Assembly (NCBI GenBank): GCA_028023455.1 | Contig: JAQFVV010000356.1 | Coordinates: 251,893 to 315,892, forward strand | Direction of reading: 5' to 3' | Origin: Epiperipatus broadwayi | Lineage: Eukaryota; Onychophora; Udeonychophora; Euonychophora; Peripatidae | DNA length: 64,000 bases | In this document: piece by piece, positions 44,471-58,059 of the stretch | Position numbering within the stretch: position 1 is the stretch's first letter | Layout: each line of letters begins with the position of its first letter | The notes under the pieces: model-generated | Told to the model about the DNA's origin: nothing | The model's database searches: none | What the model saw: the letters and a program-made list of their open reading frames with translations, nothing else | Position numbers and translations under genes: made by a program

Positions 44471-47034
44471 GAAATTAATTTTGATAATAGAACAACAATT
44501 AATACAGGAAGAACCATCAGAGTTCTACTACCATCACACACACCAGAATATCTTTTTTCAGAAGTATACATATATCTACACAAGTTGAAGAATATTACAA
44601 TGGATCCAGTCCAAGCATGGTGTGCTTTTACTAACCTGCTTCCATTTAATATTGATCATCTTACCAGGACAACAACATCCCCAACAAAACTACTAAAGCT
44701 TATGGATGATACCTATAAAAAAATTATTGGCACTTCTCAATCAAATCTCGATCGTTCCTGTCTGATGGCATTAAAGAAGACATATCAAGAGTTAACAAAC
44801 CAGCTTAAAGAATATATCTCCATTAAAAAGAAAAGGTTATATTTAAATAAACCACACATGTATACCAGAAACTTTATTAGATGGGCGCTAGGCCACCCCT
44901 CCCAGGTGCGAATCCCAGCAGCTATTAAAGTTCAAACTGAAATTGTCTATGGAGATTTTATGTTGGAGCGGCTTTACATATTGTATAGAGAAAAATTTCA
45001 GAGGGTATCCTCTCCAAGTCTAATGGCCTTTTCACAAGATAGATCAGAAAATGAATTTAAAATTTCTTTAAAAGATTTCATTAAAAAAATAGAAGCGATG
45101 CCAGATTCATGTCATCCTGGCATAGATGGAATTCCCAAGTTTGTATACAAACATATTGATAAAATCGCTGCACAATATATGCTTAACCTAGTTTCCTACC
45201 TCACTAAAGGCATCTATAAAATACAGGGCTTAAATCAAATTATGCTTGTGCCATTTATGAAAAAGAAACAATTAATCTCAAACACCACTAACCTACGTCC
45301 AATTTCAATGTGCTCCCTTGGCATAAAGATAATAGAATCAGTGATAAAAGATAAAATAGAGCCATTCATTTTGCCAAACCTATCAAAAATGCAATTTTCC
45401 AAAAAGGAATCCTCAACAGGACAGGCAGCCTTTCTATTCAAGTCAACTATAGAAACTGTTAGAGATAATAAAAAATACAGTCCAGTTGTTATTCAACTAG
45501 ATATTGAAGCCACTTTTGACATGATTTCCATCAGTACTCTTCTTAAAACTCTGCAAAAAAATACTCAGTTCCGAACGCATATCTAAACTTGCTTGCTAAC
45601 TTGCTTTTAAACCGTGAGATTTATGTTTCCCTAAATGGGAAAACTTCACCACCAATAGTGCCACATCAGTCCATTCCTCAGGGCTCACCTCTCAGTGCCT
45701 TACTGTTCACTGCCTATATCAACCCTCTTATAAAAATAATAGAAAATGAATTTTCAGGAATCTACATGCCCACCATCAATGACAACATCACATCTCATGT
45801 ATCGCATATATGGATGATATAGCAATATTTCTATCATCTCAAAAACAAATTCACAAACTTCTTAAGATACTTAATAATTTTACAAAAGAATACAAGCTAA
45901 CATTCAATATGGAGAAATCGTGTGCATGGCAGATCTTCACCGGTAATAGCATTAATAAAGTTTTCAAAGCTAGACCAAGCGCATTTCTTGGGTTCAACTT
46001 TTATTTACGACATTCACCTATGAGATCGTTCATACAGAAAAATTTGATAGAGAAAGTGGAAAAGACTGTCAATTCACTCTCCAAAGCCTACCTCTCTATA
46101 TATACAAAAATGGCCTTGCTTAACATGCTAGTGATTACAAAAATCTCTTATTTTACTCCAACAATCATTTATACCAAGGCATTTACAAATAAAATAGACT
46201 CCTTATGCAGAAAATTATTCTGGGGAAAAAAGATCAATAAAACGCCTAAGAAAACCCCTTTCACAAAATGGCCTTGGCCTTCACTCAATACATGTCTTCA
46301 GGATACAAAAAACATTGAACATAATATCTACATGTGCACAAAAATTCCCATATTTAGAAATTGCTGCCAAGATTACTCCTACAGATAGACCACCTCCTCT
46401 CCAAAGATATCTGAACACACTACTTACACCATTATTAACAATTCACACTCTTAACTTTAAACCACCACAAGCCAAATATAAATATTGGGAAGTTTATCAA
46501 CTTCTACATCCAAATCAAGCTGATGTACAAACTCCACTTCATATTAATAATAAACAATTATGTCGCAAATTCAAACTATGGTCACTTGAACCAAAATATT
46601 TTGACTTTCTCCTAAAGATAAATCTAGACTTGCTATCTACACAACACTTTTTGAAATATCAAAGAAACTATAAAGATATAGATGATATATGTAATCTTTG
46701 CCATAGGGACTCGGAGATACAAAACCACCTTTTTTTCTCATGCTCAAGTCTAGAAAACATTCGTAAAATTATTAGCACTTCACTCAAGGGTAAAAAAATC
46801 AATATGAAAACCCTTTTTGACTCTTTTAAAAGGGGTATCTTTGCTGAAATAAGAATCTGCACATTTCTACTCTATGCTTTATGGTGTACAAGGTGTAATT
46901 TCATATACAATTATAATCCCAGAAGACATCCAAACATGTTCAGAAATAAGCTGCAAACCATACGTGAAAGAGACATAAAGATTACAGATCAATCTAAGTA
47001 CATTGACACCTGGAATATACAAGAACTTATATAA
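44471..47034 (+). pseudogene. LINE ORF2, reverse transcriptase and C-terminus (element 3), frameshifted
   Basis: Segments: 44471-45586 (linker; HPGIDGIPKFVYKHI; LRPISMCSLGIKIIES; QLDIEATFDMI, motif A); 45589-45822 (IPQGSPLSALLFTAYINP, motif B); 45810-46388 (YMDDIAIFLSS, motif C, with catalytic DD intact in its own frame); 46315-47034 (DRPPPLQRYL, LEPKYFDFLLKINLDLL, then CNLCHRDSEIQNHLFFSC zinc knuckle, ending IQELI). Three frameshifts (about 45580, 45800, 46310-46380) prevent one product. Residues align throughout with the intact 683-residue RT of element 2, but as a clearly different subfamily. Confidence 0.85.
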
Positions 47035-47350
47035 AAGCATTAACAAAAAAAAGAAACTATATCTAACATGGATCCTTGTGCCAGTTCTAAAGCCAACTGA
47101 CACAAACTAGATGCATTCCTGCTTTAATTTAATTATATATCTAATTGAATATTATCTTATGATTAAGTGATCATCATTGATTTTGTTAAACTTTTTTTTC
47201 TTAGAGACTTCTAGTTTGAAAACGCATACAGTTACTGATCAAATCATTGTACATATGCAGTTTTGTGAAACTAATTTATATGTAAGAACTATGTGTCAAA
47301 TGTAACTTGTATAACCTTATAGAATATTAATAAAGTTTATCCTTTGAAAC

Positions 47351-47653
<303 letters not shown>

Positions 47654-50600
47654 GTGTAAGTTTTTTTATTAGTTATATTATTAGAATATTGACTAATCCC
47701 AGCTTCAAAAACTTTAAAATAGTTTTGTGTATTTCTTTGAAAGAAAAAAATTAATAGTATCTATAAATTTGGAGTAATAAACTTAATCAATAATAATAAA
47801 TAAAATTTTGCCATTTTCTGTTTCTTTAGTAGTAGCTCCCTTTTTTTAAAAAAAAAAAAAATTAATAACTCAAATAGTTCATCAAATATCCTACTTTCTA
47901 AAGCCCTATTTATTTTTACTTACTTTTCTTCACTTATTAAAAAATTAATATATAATGAAGATAAGCACAAATAAATAATTAAATATTTCATAAAATTTAA
48001 CAATATCATTATCCTTTTCAGTTAAGTCTTAAGTCGAGTATTAAAACGTAAGTTTTGTTGCTTGTAATTTTGAACATATATTTGTGTGTGGATGCGTGCG
48101 TGTGGGTTTGAAACAAATTGAAATTATCAAATCTTCAAAATACCAATTATATATTAAATTTTCAACAATCACTTTATACGTTTTCGGATTCAATCGTTCT
48201 TGTTCTATTATCATTAGAGATGGTTAAACTTGACAACAATAGATCAATTTTATTCTTACATAAATAATATCAATATGATTAATTAGACATTGAAATACAA
48301 ATTGTTAAATAACGGTCTTGTTTTTTATAAAAGCCTTTTTAAATATGGTTTATTATTGCATAAGATAAAATTAAATAATATTCAATCTTATTAAATAATC
48401 TCATATAATATTATCCATATAAAAAAAATATTAATTACTAACATGTTAAAATTAATTAATTGATATAATTAAAATTATACTTTAAGTTCATTTCTTTTTT
48501 ATTTTCATTTATATATTTTTGTTAATATTTTCTACACTGTCCTTGTTCATAATAATTTTATTTTGTAGCTATATGGCAAAGATTTTTTGGTACTAGTTAA
48601 TTTCGAAACAAGAGAAATATATAAATAAGATGTAAACTTTTTACAAATATACTTCTAATTGTCTTTCAAAATTAATCTTTATTGAAGTTTTACTAATTAC
48701 TTATAAGAAATGTCAGCAGTATATAAGAAAGATTTGCTTTTTTTTAATCAGACTACTCTTAAAAGTAAATATAGATGAATCACTATGTAGAATAATATAT
48801 ATACAAATAAGCTTTTCTTTAAAAAGTTACAATATTTCAATATGCTTAGCTTGAAAACCAATAGAAAATAATTCATACATTCAAACCTTTTTATATACAC
48901 CTGTTTAACTTGAAAACCAGATCTGTAATAATTTTTATATATAAATATCTAGTTTTTAACTCACTTTATTTGAAAATCAGCAAAAATTTTATTAAAATAA
49001 TTCAAACATATGGCACTTACATTATATAGTATCACAAGTTGTACATACACATCCTTTCTAAGCAGCAGAAATGTTAGCAACATTTCTGTATAAATATATT
49101 ATAAAATATTCCATTAATGTCATATATTTTTATATCAGTTATAATGTGCAAAAACGTAACCCATTACATAGCTAGTTTTATAACAGTGAGTGATTTATAT
49201 TAAAATGTTGCATAATAGATAAAATATTTTTTTTCCAATTTATTTACACATGGTAAAAATCATTTCCAATTTTTAATAAAAATAAAAATATGAGTCATTT
49301 AAAATATGTGACTTTCTAAATAAATTTGAACGATAGCATTTAAATCTTTTTATTGCCTTTTTTATATAAATAAAAGTTTAAATAAATAAATAAAAAGCAT
49401 TCAAGTTATAATTAAAATCGTTTATATTTTTATAAATAAAAATTATCAAATGGTTGTATTATTGCTGAGTTCAACTGCCGGAAGTTGCGATACATGGACC
49501 AATTTGTGGACTTGAAGCACCAACGTCCATCATGCTATTAGTGAACCAAATCATACAACCATTTTGTAATAAAATTTAAAAACAACCATTTGCAGAAGTA
49601 CACCTGTAACATAAACTTAACACTCTGTTCTGATTCTTACAGAAACATTTTTTTATCAAAATTTGAGAAATAAAAATGTGAGAGAGATGGATGAATGAAT
49701 TGAATAAATAAACAGGTGAATAAATGAATAAATGCATGAATAAATAATATAATTCTAACAAAGTAGATATTTAATAAAAATAAAATGAATAAATGGGGAC
49801 TGCTCTAAAATCTTGTAAATTTGACTTACCTATAACAATGAAGAATTTATTGTCTGGTAATATTTTTGTTTATCTATTATATCAGCATGCATTATTATAC
49901 ATAGCAGGCAGAAATGTCAATAATATGTTTATTACTATTCAATTAAATCATAAACAAAGCACTATTTGGTACGAAGTATTTGAATAATTTTATTTATCTA
50001 TAGTTTTAAAATACGTTATGATTGTTATTCCACACTTTTTGTTTTTCATTTTTGCTTTTTTATTAGTGTTTTGACTGTTTTTAGCAGTTATTTAAATTCT
50101 TAAATGTTTTGAAAATAGAATTTTGAAAACTCAAAAATTAAAATGTCATAACTGTCAAGAACGTGAAATAGTTCAAAACACTAATAAAAAAGTATAAATA
50201 AAATAAAGGGTTGTGGAATTTTATTTATAAATCAACAAATTATTTATAAAAAGTATATTATGAAAAAAAAATAATTTTCTAACATGTAGTTAAAAGTCAA
50301 ACTTATATTACATTTTATTATACTAATATTATAAAATATCTGCATAAATTATGCAAAGCACATAAAATTGGTATGCTAAAGACAGATAATACAAAAGTTT
50401 AAATAAACAGTAAAATATTATACAAAATACAAAGCTAATAAAACAAAGAACAGAAGTTACAAATCTATGTGGTTTTTAAAATTGTATAACAGATATATAT
50501 TTCATGGATACAAACATATAATACATTTGCATAGCAGCATTTTAAGATTGAATTAGTGTTTATTAAAGAGTATGTTGTGCGAAGTGTATATATGTTTGGA

Positions 50601-52430
50601 ATAAATAGAATGTATATTATTGGTGCTTTTTTCATATAAGATCGAAATTGAAATTAAATTTGGAGATGAGGTGTTATTTTGTAAGAACAGTTCTTTAAGA
50701 GAATTTGAATTTTAAAAAATTAGGAAATTTGAGACACAGAAAGAATTGAAAATTTTGATAAAGTTTTATCTTTATGAATGTGTTCTCCAGAGATTCTGGT
50801 TAGGGCAAGTAGATTTCTTGATATGAAAATAAGAATCACTTCAAGTGAGCTAATGTTTATCACAGTAATATGCTTAAAAATAAAGCAGTAAAAAAAGAAA
50901 ATATTCTTTTAGCATATAATAATACATTAACAAATTGAATACTATATTTATTAATATAAATAAATACATTTTAAAAAATATAGAACATCTAGAAAATTTT
51001 ATATTTTTTACATACATTCATTGAAATTCATGGCAAATTTTGTCTTCCAGAATTAATTAAATTTTTAACATTTAGGAAAGTAATCTCTGGACAAATAAAA
51101 ACAATGCATATTTATAATAAAAATAATAATAATAATAATAATTTCATCCCACTCATTGCCAGCAATTAAAATAAAATCACTTCCAAGCTAAAATCTTCTG
51201 AATATATATAAATCAAATTTGTATAATATTAAACTTGTACCAATATAACTATTCCATAATTTCTTATTTTAAAACAAATACATAAATATTTTTGTTTATT
51301 TTTTCATACCTTTTCTTCAGTTAAAAAAAAAAATTCTCTAACAAATCTTTATATTTTAGTCCAATTTTGTTAAAAGCATAATTTCAAAACATGAAATTGA
51401 TCTTAAAAATACAATATCAACTTTGTAAATAAAATGAACGAATAATAAATAGTAATGAACTGTAAAAAGAAAAAAGAATTTTATTTTAGCCATTAATCTA
51501 AAATATATATATAAAACATAAAGATTTGATTAAGAATAAGTTCTTCTATTACTTTTTTTTCCATTATAAGTTCTTTTATTGTTAAAAGGTTGTCTTGACA
51601 ACAGTTTGAAATTGTTATTGATATTGGGATTGTCTAAATGTTGCCTGGCTTTTAATGATTACTTACAAAACCATTTATCCTTGAACATTATGACACTTAT
51701 TATTTAAATAATATTTTGGGCGCAATTTGAGAATTATAATTGCAGTTTGTAATGTTATAATTAACTATTTCTACATTTAGAGTAAGTTGTATTTACCTGT
51801 TTAAAGAAAGAGGTTTATTTAAATTTTTTGTATCAATAATTTCAATCTCTTAATCAAATTGCAATCTTTAGTATCAATATAAATATATTAGACCATTAAT
51901 AAAAGTGGGATTCCACCTTTATTGTTAAAAGAATGTTGCCTTGACAACAGTTTGAAATTGTTGATTGTTATTATTGATATTGCGATTATCTAAATGTTGA
52001 ATGGCTTTTAATGATATGTATATATAGAAAGAGTGATAACTTGATAACTCTCTTATTTGTTAAAAATCATTTGATGGTTGCCTACACAATGCATGGTTGT
52101 TCTGAAGTTTTAAAGTGCCATTTTAACATAATTGTACATAATATTAACAGAGAGTTTTTTTAATAATGTAGATTGTCTTATAGTGCTTTTATTTTTTAAT
52201 TGAAAAAAAAACAAGAGGTTAGTATCTTAAGGGCTGCAATTAATATTTACGGCTTTAGTCTCAAAAATAACTTTATAAATGAAAAATAATTGATTATCTA
52301 AGAATATGTGAATACATTGTCTTTCTTGGTAAGAAGTTCTAACATCCTAATTGAGAATCTGTGATGGATCTAAAGTTTAATCCCCTGTAGAATCTCTAAT
52401 GGAAATGCTAGTATCAAATTTTGTGTGTGA
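47654..52430. other. AT-rich non-coding DNA
   Basis: Nothing recognisable as a gene. A short (AAT)n lies near 51120-51142, and a block with TTGTTAAAAGGTTGTCTTGACAACAGTTTGAAATTG near 51580-51620 recurs near 51920-51965 as a direct repeat with the same downstream context. Confidence 0.5.
51575..52015. repeat. Direct repeat of a block of about 80 bp
   Basis: 51580-51660 and 51920-52012 share TTGACAACAGTTTGAAATTG, then GATATTG and GGCTTTTAATGAT. They lie about 340 bases apart. The second copy has a small insertion. Confidence 0.65.
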
Positions 52431-52441
52431 TTGTTTATGTC

Positions 52442-53217
52442 TTAGGTGATTTTTGGTATTTGAAAGAGATTCCATGTTTCATTATAGAGGAATTTTGAAG
52501 ACATGATAAGGTCTTTACTTTTTAACTTATTAAGGTGATCGATAAATATGACATCCTGATTTGGAGGTGGGAAGGTGAAGATTAGTTTGCAACGGATACT
52601 CCAGATTGTATGAACTAAAAACAATGAAAGTCTAATGAAAGGAAATTGTCTACTTTGTAAGGAGTCTTTCAATGATAGAATTTTGTAAAAGTCAATGCTT
52701 GAACTTTGCGATATTAGCAATCTAATGCCTACCAGCCGAGGGCATGATTTAATAATATGGTCAAAAGTATTAGATATCTCTTGAAGTGTAAAAAGTGATT
52801 AGTATGCATGGCATTTTGATGTACCTTAATTAAGAAGGTAAGAAATTTGGGTTCTAATTTAAGGAATTTAAATAAGGAGGTGATTTTGTGATTGTTGATC
52901 CCTAAGGATGGTTTTATATTATTGATGATTAGATGCAAAATTAGATGTGCATCCCATATAGAGATTTTGGAGTTGAAAGTGGTATTGGTGATTATCTGAT
53001 ATTGGTTGAGATACTGAAGAATAACATCAAGCCAGGAGTTGTTATGAGGTGGTGGCTTGTCAGTTGGGTGTATTACTTCTGAAGTAATGAAGTTGCCATG
53101 TTTTACGGCTTTAGTCAATTGTTTTATGACAGAAACAAATGCCCAAAAGCTATTTATGCTCTGTTCTAGTCTTCTTGCAAAGATTTTGTAATAAATGAAA
53201 TATAATTTTTTGCTCAT
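52442..53217 (-). pseudogene. L1/Tx1-like ORF2 C-terminal fragment, minus strand
   Basis: Two frames join across a break near 52725. 53217-52729 reads IHPTDKPPPHNNSWLDVILQ and LEPKFLTFLIKVHQNAMHTN. 52720-52442 reads RLSLFLVHTIWSIRCKLIFTF and ends in a conserved-looking C-terminus. The order (TDxPPP, LEPKF..FLIK, SxxxYxxWxxRCK) matches the C-terminal regions of elements 2 and 3, but divergence marks a third subfamily. The zinc knuckle falls at the break. The polymerase and endonuclease are absent (5' truncation). Confidence 0.7.
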
Positions 53218-53715
53218 TTATAAAATATTTTTGATTATGTTTATATATTAATTGATTGATTATTATTTAAAACAAAAGGAAATACACATGTAAACATGCA
53301 ATTTATTCATTTATGTTTTATTTTTAGAAATAGAAGTTACTAAACTTAACTGTAATATAAAGAAGACTCGCAATGTCTTCTATTATATCATTTTTTACCA
53401 GACTTGACATAGTGTTAAAATCTTCTAAAATATCATAATTACTGTAGAGAAAATATCAGGTTTTAAGACTGAATTTGATAGATTTGTCATAAATCTTTCT
53501 TTGTTCAATCATATCTTTAAAAAAAAAAACCCATTCTTATTGTGAAAGAGTGAATGAATACACTAACTTACTTAATGGTGTTAATGATGTATTGCTTAAA
53601 TATATCAATTTTTAAATATTTAAAAATATCAAATAATTTTAGAATACTATTCATTTATTAAATTAAATTAAAGAAAAATCCAAGACCAACTTGTAGAGTT
53701 TTAGTGTAAAGTAAA
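53218..53715. other. AT-rich non-coding DNA
   Basis: No gene seen. Confidence 0.45.
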
Positions 53716-53719
53716 AATT

Positions 53720-54045
53720 ATATATAGAGGTGCAAGATTGAGCATTTTCAAGAACTCGTACCAGATGGAGTGGAGTGAAACAAATATAGAATCAGCAGTT
53801 TAAGTTAAAAATGGGTTGAGATTGAGGCAAGGATGCCCTATGTCACCTATTTTGTTTTTGTTTATTTGAGTGAAATGGAGAGAGCAATAGAAAGACTAGG
53901 AAGAGGGATAGAGATACTGTTAATAGATGGCAAGGGAGTATATACATTGTTGGGTCTTTTTTGTGGATAATGTCTTTTTGTGTGCAGAAAGAAGAGAAGA
54001 TATGGAAATTATGCTGAGGACATGCTCAAGGGTGAGTAAAGATAT
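53720..54045 (+). pseudogene. LINE family D, RT segment (left part, interrupted by the LTR element)
   Basis: Decayed RT readable across frames: RLRQGCPMSPILF (motif B) near 53825, FVDNVFLCAERREDMEIML (motif C region, YADD changed to FVDN) near 53960, ending RVSKD at the LTR insertion. The frame resumes at 61175 with MKIKFSEEKSNIM when the LTR element and one ATAT are ignored. Confidence 0.75.
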
Positions 54046-55757
54046 TGTAATGGGCACGGGATGATCGAAGGCTACACTTCCCTTTTATGAGTGCATAATG
54101 GGGAATTCTAATGATTCAAGATCATCCACTTTCTGCTACCTCAAGCAGAGAGAACATACGGACATACATGAGTCTATATCCGTATTTGACTGAATCTGTA
54201 TGCTATATGGATATAGCACCAGATTATTTTTCCTGACCAACCGTCTCTCGACTGCTGTAAGATCTGACAGAGTTACAGTGCTTGGATGATTTATAAATTT
54301 AACGGGATCAAATACTGCACCACCAACTTCCACATGTTAATTCAATAATAAAAAAAATGAATAATAGTTTTCCCACCCTTTGACTACACTACCCTTTTGG
54401 AATGGCGAAGAACGAGACAAGGCAGGTTTAAATAAAATAATAGATTTAATAGAATAAATGAATCACAAAAGAGATATATAATAAAAAACACATTAACATT
54501 AAATGAAAAAACAGATTATAATCTATAGTGCTACAAGAAAAGAATACATATAAAACTATTATAAATGATGGTACATTTATAAATCATCAGTCTGGGTATT
54601 TATCAAAAAATTCAAGAATGTCTTTTTCACAAAAGGCATGTGGCCATTGTCTAATTAAACTATGTGCACATTGAAATATATAACAAAATAGTATGTATCT
54701 TTACCTAGGTTTTAGTCTCTGAATTTATCCGTCTTGTCAACCGTCACGTGGATTTTCTCCACTTCTTTAGGAGGGATGGTCGCAGGTTAGATTTGGTTGT
54801 GTGTAGCTTCTCAATGTTTAAGGCATCAAGAATGAGGCATCAAGGACAAGGGAACTAAATGAATCCACCGGCAGGCACTATGACAGCAGTTGTTATATCT
54901 TGGCCAGAACCATTAGTACAGTAAGTCCGGATCAACCAGCAATCACGATGGCCTTAGCTAGCCATTCTAGATGAGGCACCGATGTCAAAATTCATATTTG
55001 TTAACTATAGCGGTTGATTATCGGAGCTGTCTTTAACCACCCTCTCGACACGAAGTCTCTAGCTCTAATCTCTCCTGAAAAACTTTTTTTTTAGTTAAAA
55101 AAATTCCACCAGCATTTGTCCTTCCGATCCTTTGTTTTCACTTTCATTCACACCTTTCTTACTATGCCTTCGGCCATATGTAAATTTGTTTTACCCAATC
55201 TAGTAGCACTATGTACATTTATTTATTCCAATATTTTTTAATTTAATTACACAGATTTTAATACATGTTCTTCTCTCTTTTTTTATTTAAGTTTAGACAA
55301 GCATTTATTATTGCTGTCTATATTCTGCTTCAAATACACTCCATACATGCTTTTCGTTTATCGTCAAATGTCTACTTTAAAACCCAGATCCTTATCTTTT
55401 GATTATGTTTAACTTTCTATGTTTTGTGCGCTATTTAAGGTTTTTTTAAACTTTCTTTCAAAATCAGATTTTAACTTGCATTTGTTTTATATTTCTTTAT
55501 CACTTTATTTTTTAACATACACCTCCAATAATTCTAATTTTACATTTTAATTTCACCAAAATCCGAACTTTGGAGGGTAAAAGATAAGAATCTTTTTGAT
55601 TCTACTTCCCTCTCTTTTTTAATTAATTGAAACATTTCTTTGTTCTGTAAATTTTTCTAAGCTCACTCCTTTTTCTTTATTTTATCAAACATGATATTTA
55701 ATATTCTGTGAATGTTTAATATTTATATGTGTGACCGCAGTATGTGCGATCATCACA
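54046..55757 (-). repeat. 3' LTR (in element orientation), about 1.71 kb
   Basis: Aligns end to end with 59481-61174. Relative to that copy it has an extra stretch of about 28 bases near 55695-55728, and other small differences. Contains the 65-codon minus-strand frame 54333-54136 that also survives in the other LTR. Confidence 0.9.
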
Positions 55758-55763
55758 TTACAC

Positions 55764-55778
55764 CGTTCCCCTCCTTTA
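55764..55778 (-). promoter_or_regulatory. Polypurine tract
   Basis: On the minus strand AAAGGAGGGGAACGG lies six bases before the 3' LTR, the expected place for plus-strand priming. Confidence 0.65.
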
Positions 55779-57123
55779 ATTTTTTTTTTTTTTGTAAAAA
55801 AAAAATTTTTAATTTATGCATCGAAAGCTAGATGCTCCTCACTACTGTTCAAACCTTTTTAGATTTATGCATTCCTAAAATGATTTAGTGATGAGGTTAA
55901 TCTCTAGAGAGGTGACCAGGTAAATTACATCTCTTTCCTTGATGACCCAACCAGCATTGCCAAACCAATTTAATCTTGTCCTTAGCATTACATGCATTTT
56001 ATTTCTGCCTAATACTCATATATACAGGTTCGAATCCACAGGATATCTCTGTGACCTGATTAAACCTGTTCATACATCACATCCTGCAAATGATGAACCC
56101 CTAAGTGTCAACTGTGGACACTTTTACCGAGGTGGGTTGGGAGGCTGGCATCTTTTCATCCAGCTCATCCATGAGCTCAGTTTATTTTCTGATAGCTCTT
56201 AATTTATACAAGGGGTTCTTTTCCCCATCGATAGGTCTCTAAACCATTGACTCACGACATCTGTCCAATATCTAACTGGAAATATTAATCCAGTGAGTCA
56301 TTATGAGAATGGGATCTCTGTCCCTGTGTTCTCTGTATGATAAGATTTGGCACACTGCAGAACATACATGAATGAATAACAAAGAAGGCATAACCAACTA
56401 CTGTTCAGACCCATCTACCAATATCTAAACCTACATGCCTTTAGCCTTGATCTATGACCTCACACTCATATTTATCTTATGCTTTCTTATTTTATCATAA
56501 TGTCCATCCCTTTTTCCACTTATCGGCTCATCATTTCTTTATTTTATCAGGATCCATATTACAGTCCATTCTCCATGACTCGTGGTCCATTTCCATTTCC
56601 AATCTTGTTATCATTATCCTTCCTTTATTTGTGACTGCCCTCAAGTTTTATCTGGAGGTTGTCTTCCTCTATTGACATCACCTCTGCCTCCTCTGGGATG
56701 TGGGGTTTGCTTCCTAAGCTCATGGCCCTCTGTCCTGTCATACGGATGCTTACATTCCCATCTCCCATCTCTGTCATGCATTTTCCTGCCTCCTTGGTTT
56801 CCATCCCATAGAATATCCCTGATTTTCTTGCCATCGTCCTTCCCCAGGATCCCATCCATTCTTTACTATAGGTGATTCTTTTAGAGGTGGACCAGATTAC
56901 CATCCATCCTCCCTTTGGTTGCCCCTGGTGGTGTCCAATGCACTCAGCAATTCGGCCACCCAGTCCACCATCTTCCTTTCTGTACCAATTAGAGTTCTAT
57001 ATCCTTTGAAAACCCAGGCCTAATTATCCGGAGTATTTGTGTCTCAGATAATGGATTTGCAGTCATCATTCGTAACTTAGCTGCTTGACAATGGAAGAAT
57101 GTTATAAATGATTCCTCCGGTCT
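55779..57123 (-). pseudogene. Interior downstream of gag, no pol recognised
   Basis: Minus-strand frames are short and broken. One piece reads ERKMVDWVAELLSALDTTR (about 56985-56930), which matches VELLSAFDSTR in the gag-like remnant at 4.95 kb, so gag-related sequence continues for some distance after the stop at 57124. No RT or integrase motif was found. Confidence 0.5.
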
Positions 57124-58059
57124 TCATTTATCCTGTTTTATCCGATGTAACATATCTTCTTGGAGTTCCTCACTCCAATAACTGGTTTCCAATGCTTTAT
57201 AATATCCTGCAAATGTGATGGGTTTTTGGAACAGTGAGTTCCACCAGACTTGTGATTCACCCTGCAAATGGCTGCAGGCGACTGCTATCTTGGCCTCCTC
57301 ACTCATTCTACTGAATTTGAAGTACCATTCTAGGCTGTTCAAATGCTCCATCGGGCTTTCTCCAGGGTTTCCAGTGAAGACCTGGATCTTCAGAAATTGG
57401 TGGAAGCCCACAGGATAACCCATGCAATTTCCAGCTCTCATAATTCCACATTCTTCACTGTTTCTTGGTCCTATGCCCTCTCTGTTGGCATTGGTACTAC
57501 TATTGGCTGACCTCTTGATACTCTCTTCAACTTTTGTATTTAACCCTGCTACTACCTTTGCCACCTGACTTAAATTCTCCTGTACACTCATCATCAATCT
57601 ATGATCCTCCACTCTAACCACTTCCACCTCTTCATCTAACTGTCTTATCTCCCCTTCTGGTTTCCCTATGTTCTTTTCCCAATCAAATTCTGCTAACTCT
57701 CTACCTCTATCCTCCACTATTTCTGATTCCTCATATGCACATGGCTCCATACTCCTTTGTTCATCCATTGTAATCTCTTGGTGAAATCCATTCCATGTGT
57801 CATTAGCCTTTGATTGCAAGATGACCTCATTTCTTATTTCTTCCCTGACTTCAGCCCATCTTTTCTGGCAGTCTATCTCTACCTTTACCATCCATTCTTC
57901 TATCCTTCTCTCGTGACTGTCCATGAGTTCTTTCATGAATTGCTCTTGCTCCGTCCTCATTTGCTTTAACATATCCATAATATTACTATAAGCCATTGTA
58001 TCCTTTACTTTCATCTCCTCTCCATTCCCTTCTTTTACTTCCTTTTCTTGAAGTTTCAT
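57124..58059 (-). CDS. Gag-like protein of the LTR retrotransposon
   Basis: A 311-residue frame starting MKLQEKEVKEGNGEEMKV. The N-terminal third is a strongly charged coiled coil (LKQMRTEQEQFMKELMDSHE and onward). The middle is acidic. The C-terminal 90 residues match the Retrotrans_gag pattern: HQFLKIQVFTGNPGESPMEH, LEWYFKFSRMSEEAKIAVAC, then LQGESQVWWNSL. No zinc knuckle follows within the frame, and related sequence continues beyond the stop, so the protein is probably truncated. Gag would form the particle that packages element RNA. It lies about 1.4 kb downstream of the primer site. Confidence 0.8.
   Translation of the reverse strand: MKLQEKEVKEGNGEEMKVKDTMAYSNIMDMLKQMRTEQEQFMKELMDSHERRIEEWMVKVEIDCQKRWAEVREEIRNEVILQSKANDTWNGFHQEITMDEQRSMEPCAYEESEIVEDRGRELAEFDWEKNIGKPEGEIRQLDEEVEVVRVEDHRLMMSVQENLSQVAKVVAGLNTKVEESIKRSANSSTNANREGIGPRNSEECGIMRAGNCMGYPVGFHQFLKIQVFTGNPGESPMEHLNSLEWYFKFSRMSEEAKIAVACSHLQGESQVWWNSLFQKPITFAGYYKALETSYWSEELQEDMLHRIKQDK

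Larger units (their letters stand above)
42011..47350 (+). mobile_element. Near-complete L1/Tx1-like LINE between two (AAT)n tracts (element 3)
   Basis: About 5.3 kb: leader (42011-42196), ORF1 (42197-43684), gap of about 130 bases, ORF2 (43816-47034), 3' UTR to CCTTTGAAAC at 47350. (AAT)n lies on both sides, so the body looks complete and sits inside a microsatellite. L1/Tx1-like assignment rests on the ORF1 zinc knuckles, the APE endonuclease beginning IGVFNVRGLNSPQK, and the RT with a C-terminal zinc knuckle. Some Tx1-clade LINEs are known to insert into microsatellites or multicopy RNA genes. ORF2 carries four frameshifts; ORF1 is intact. Confidence 0.85.

Noticed and set aside
56454-56903. 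Frames of 72-97 codons on both strands in the LTR element interior
   Set aside because: Overlapping in several frames, no pol motif; only the minus-strand gag-related piece near 56.95 kb can be defended.
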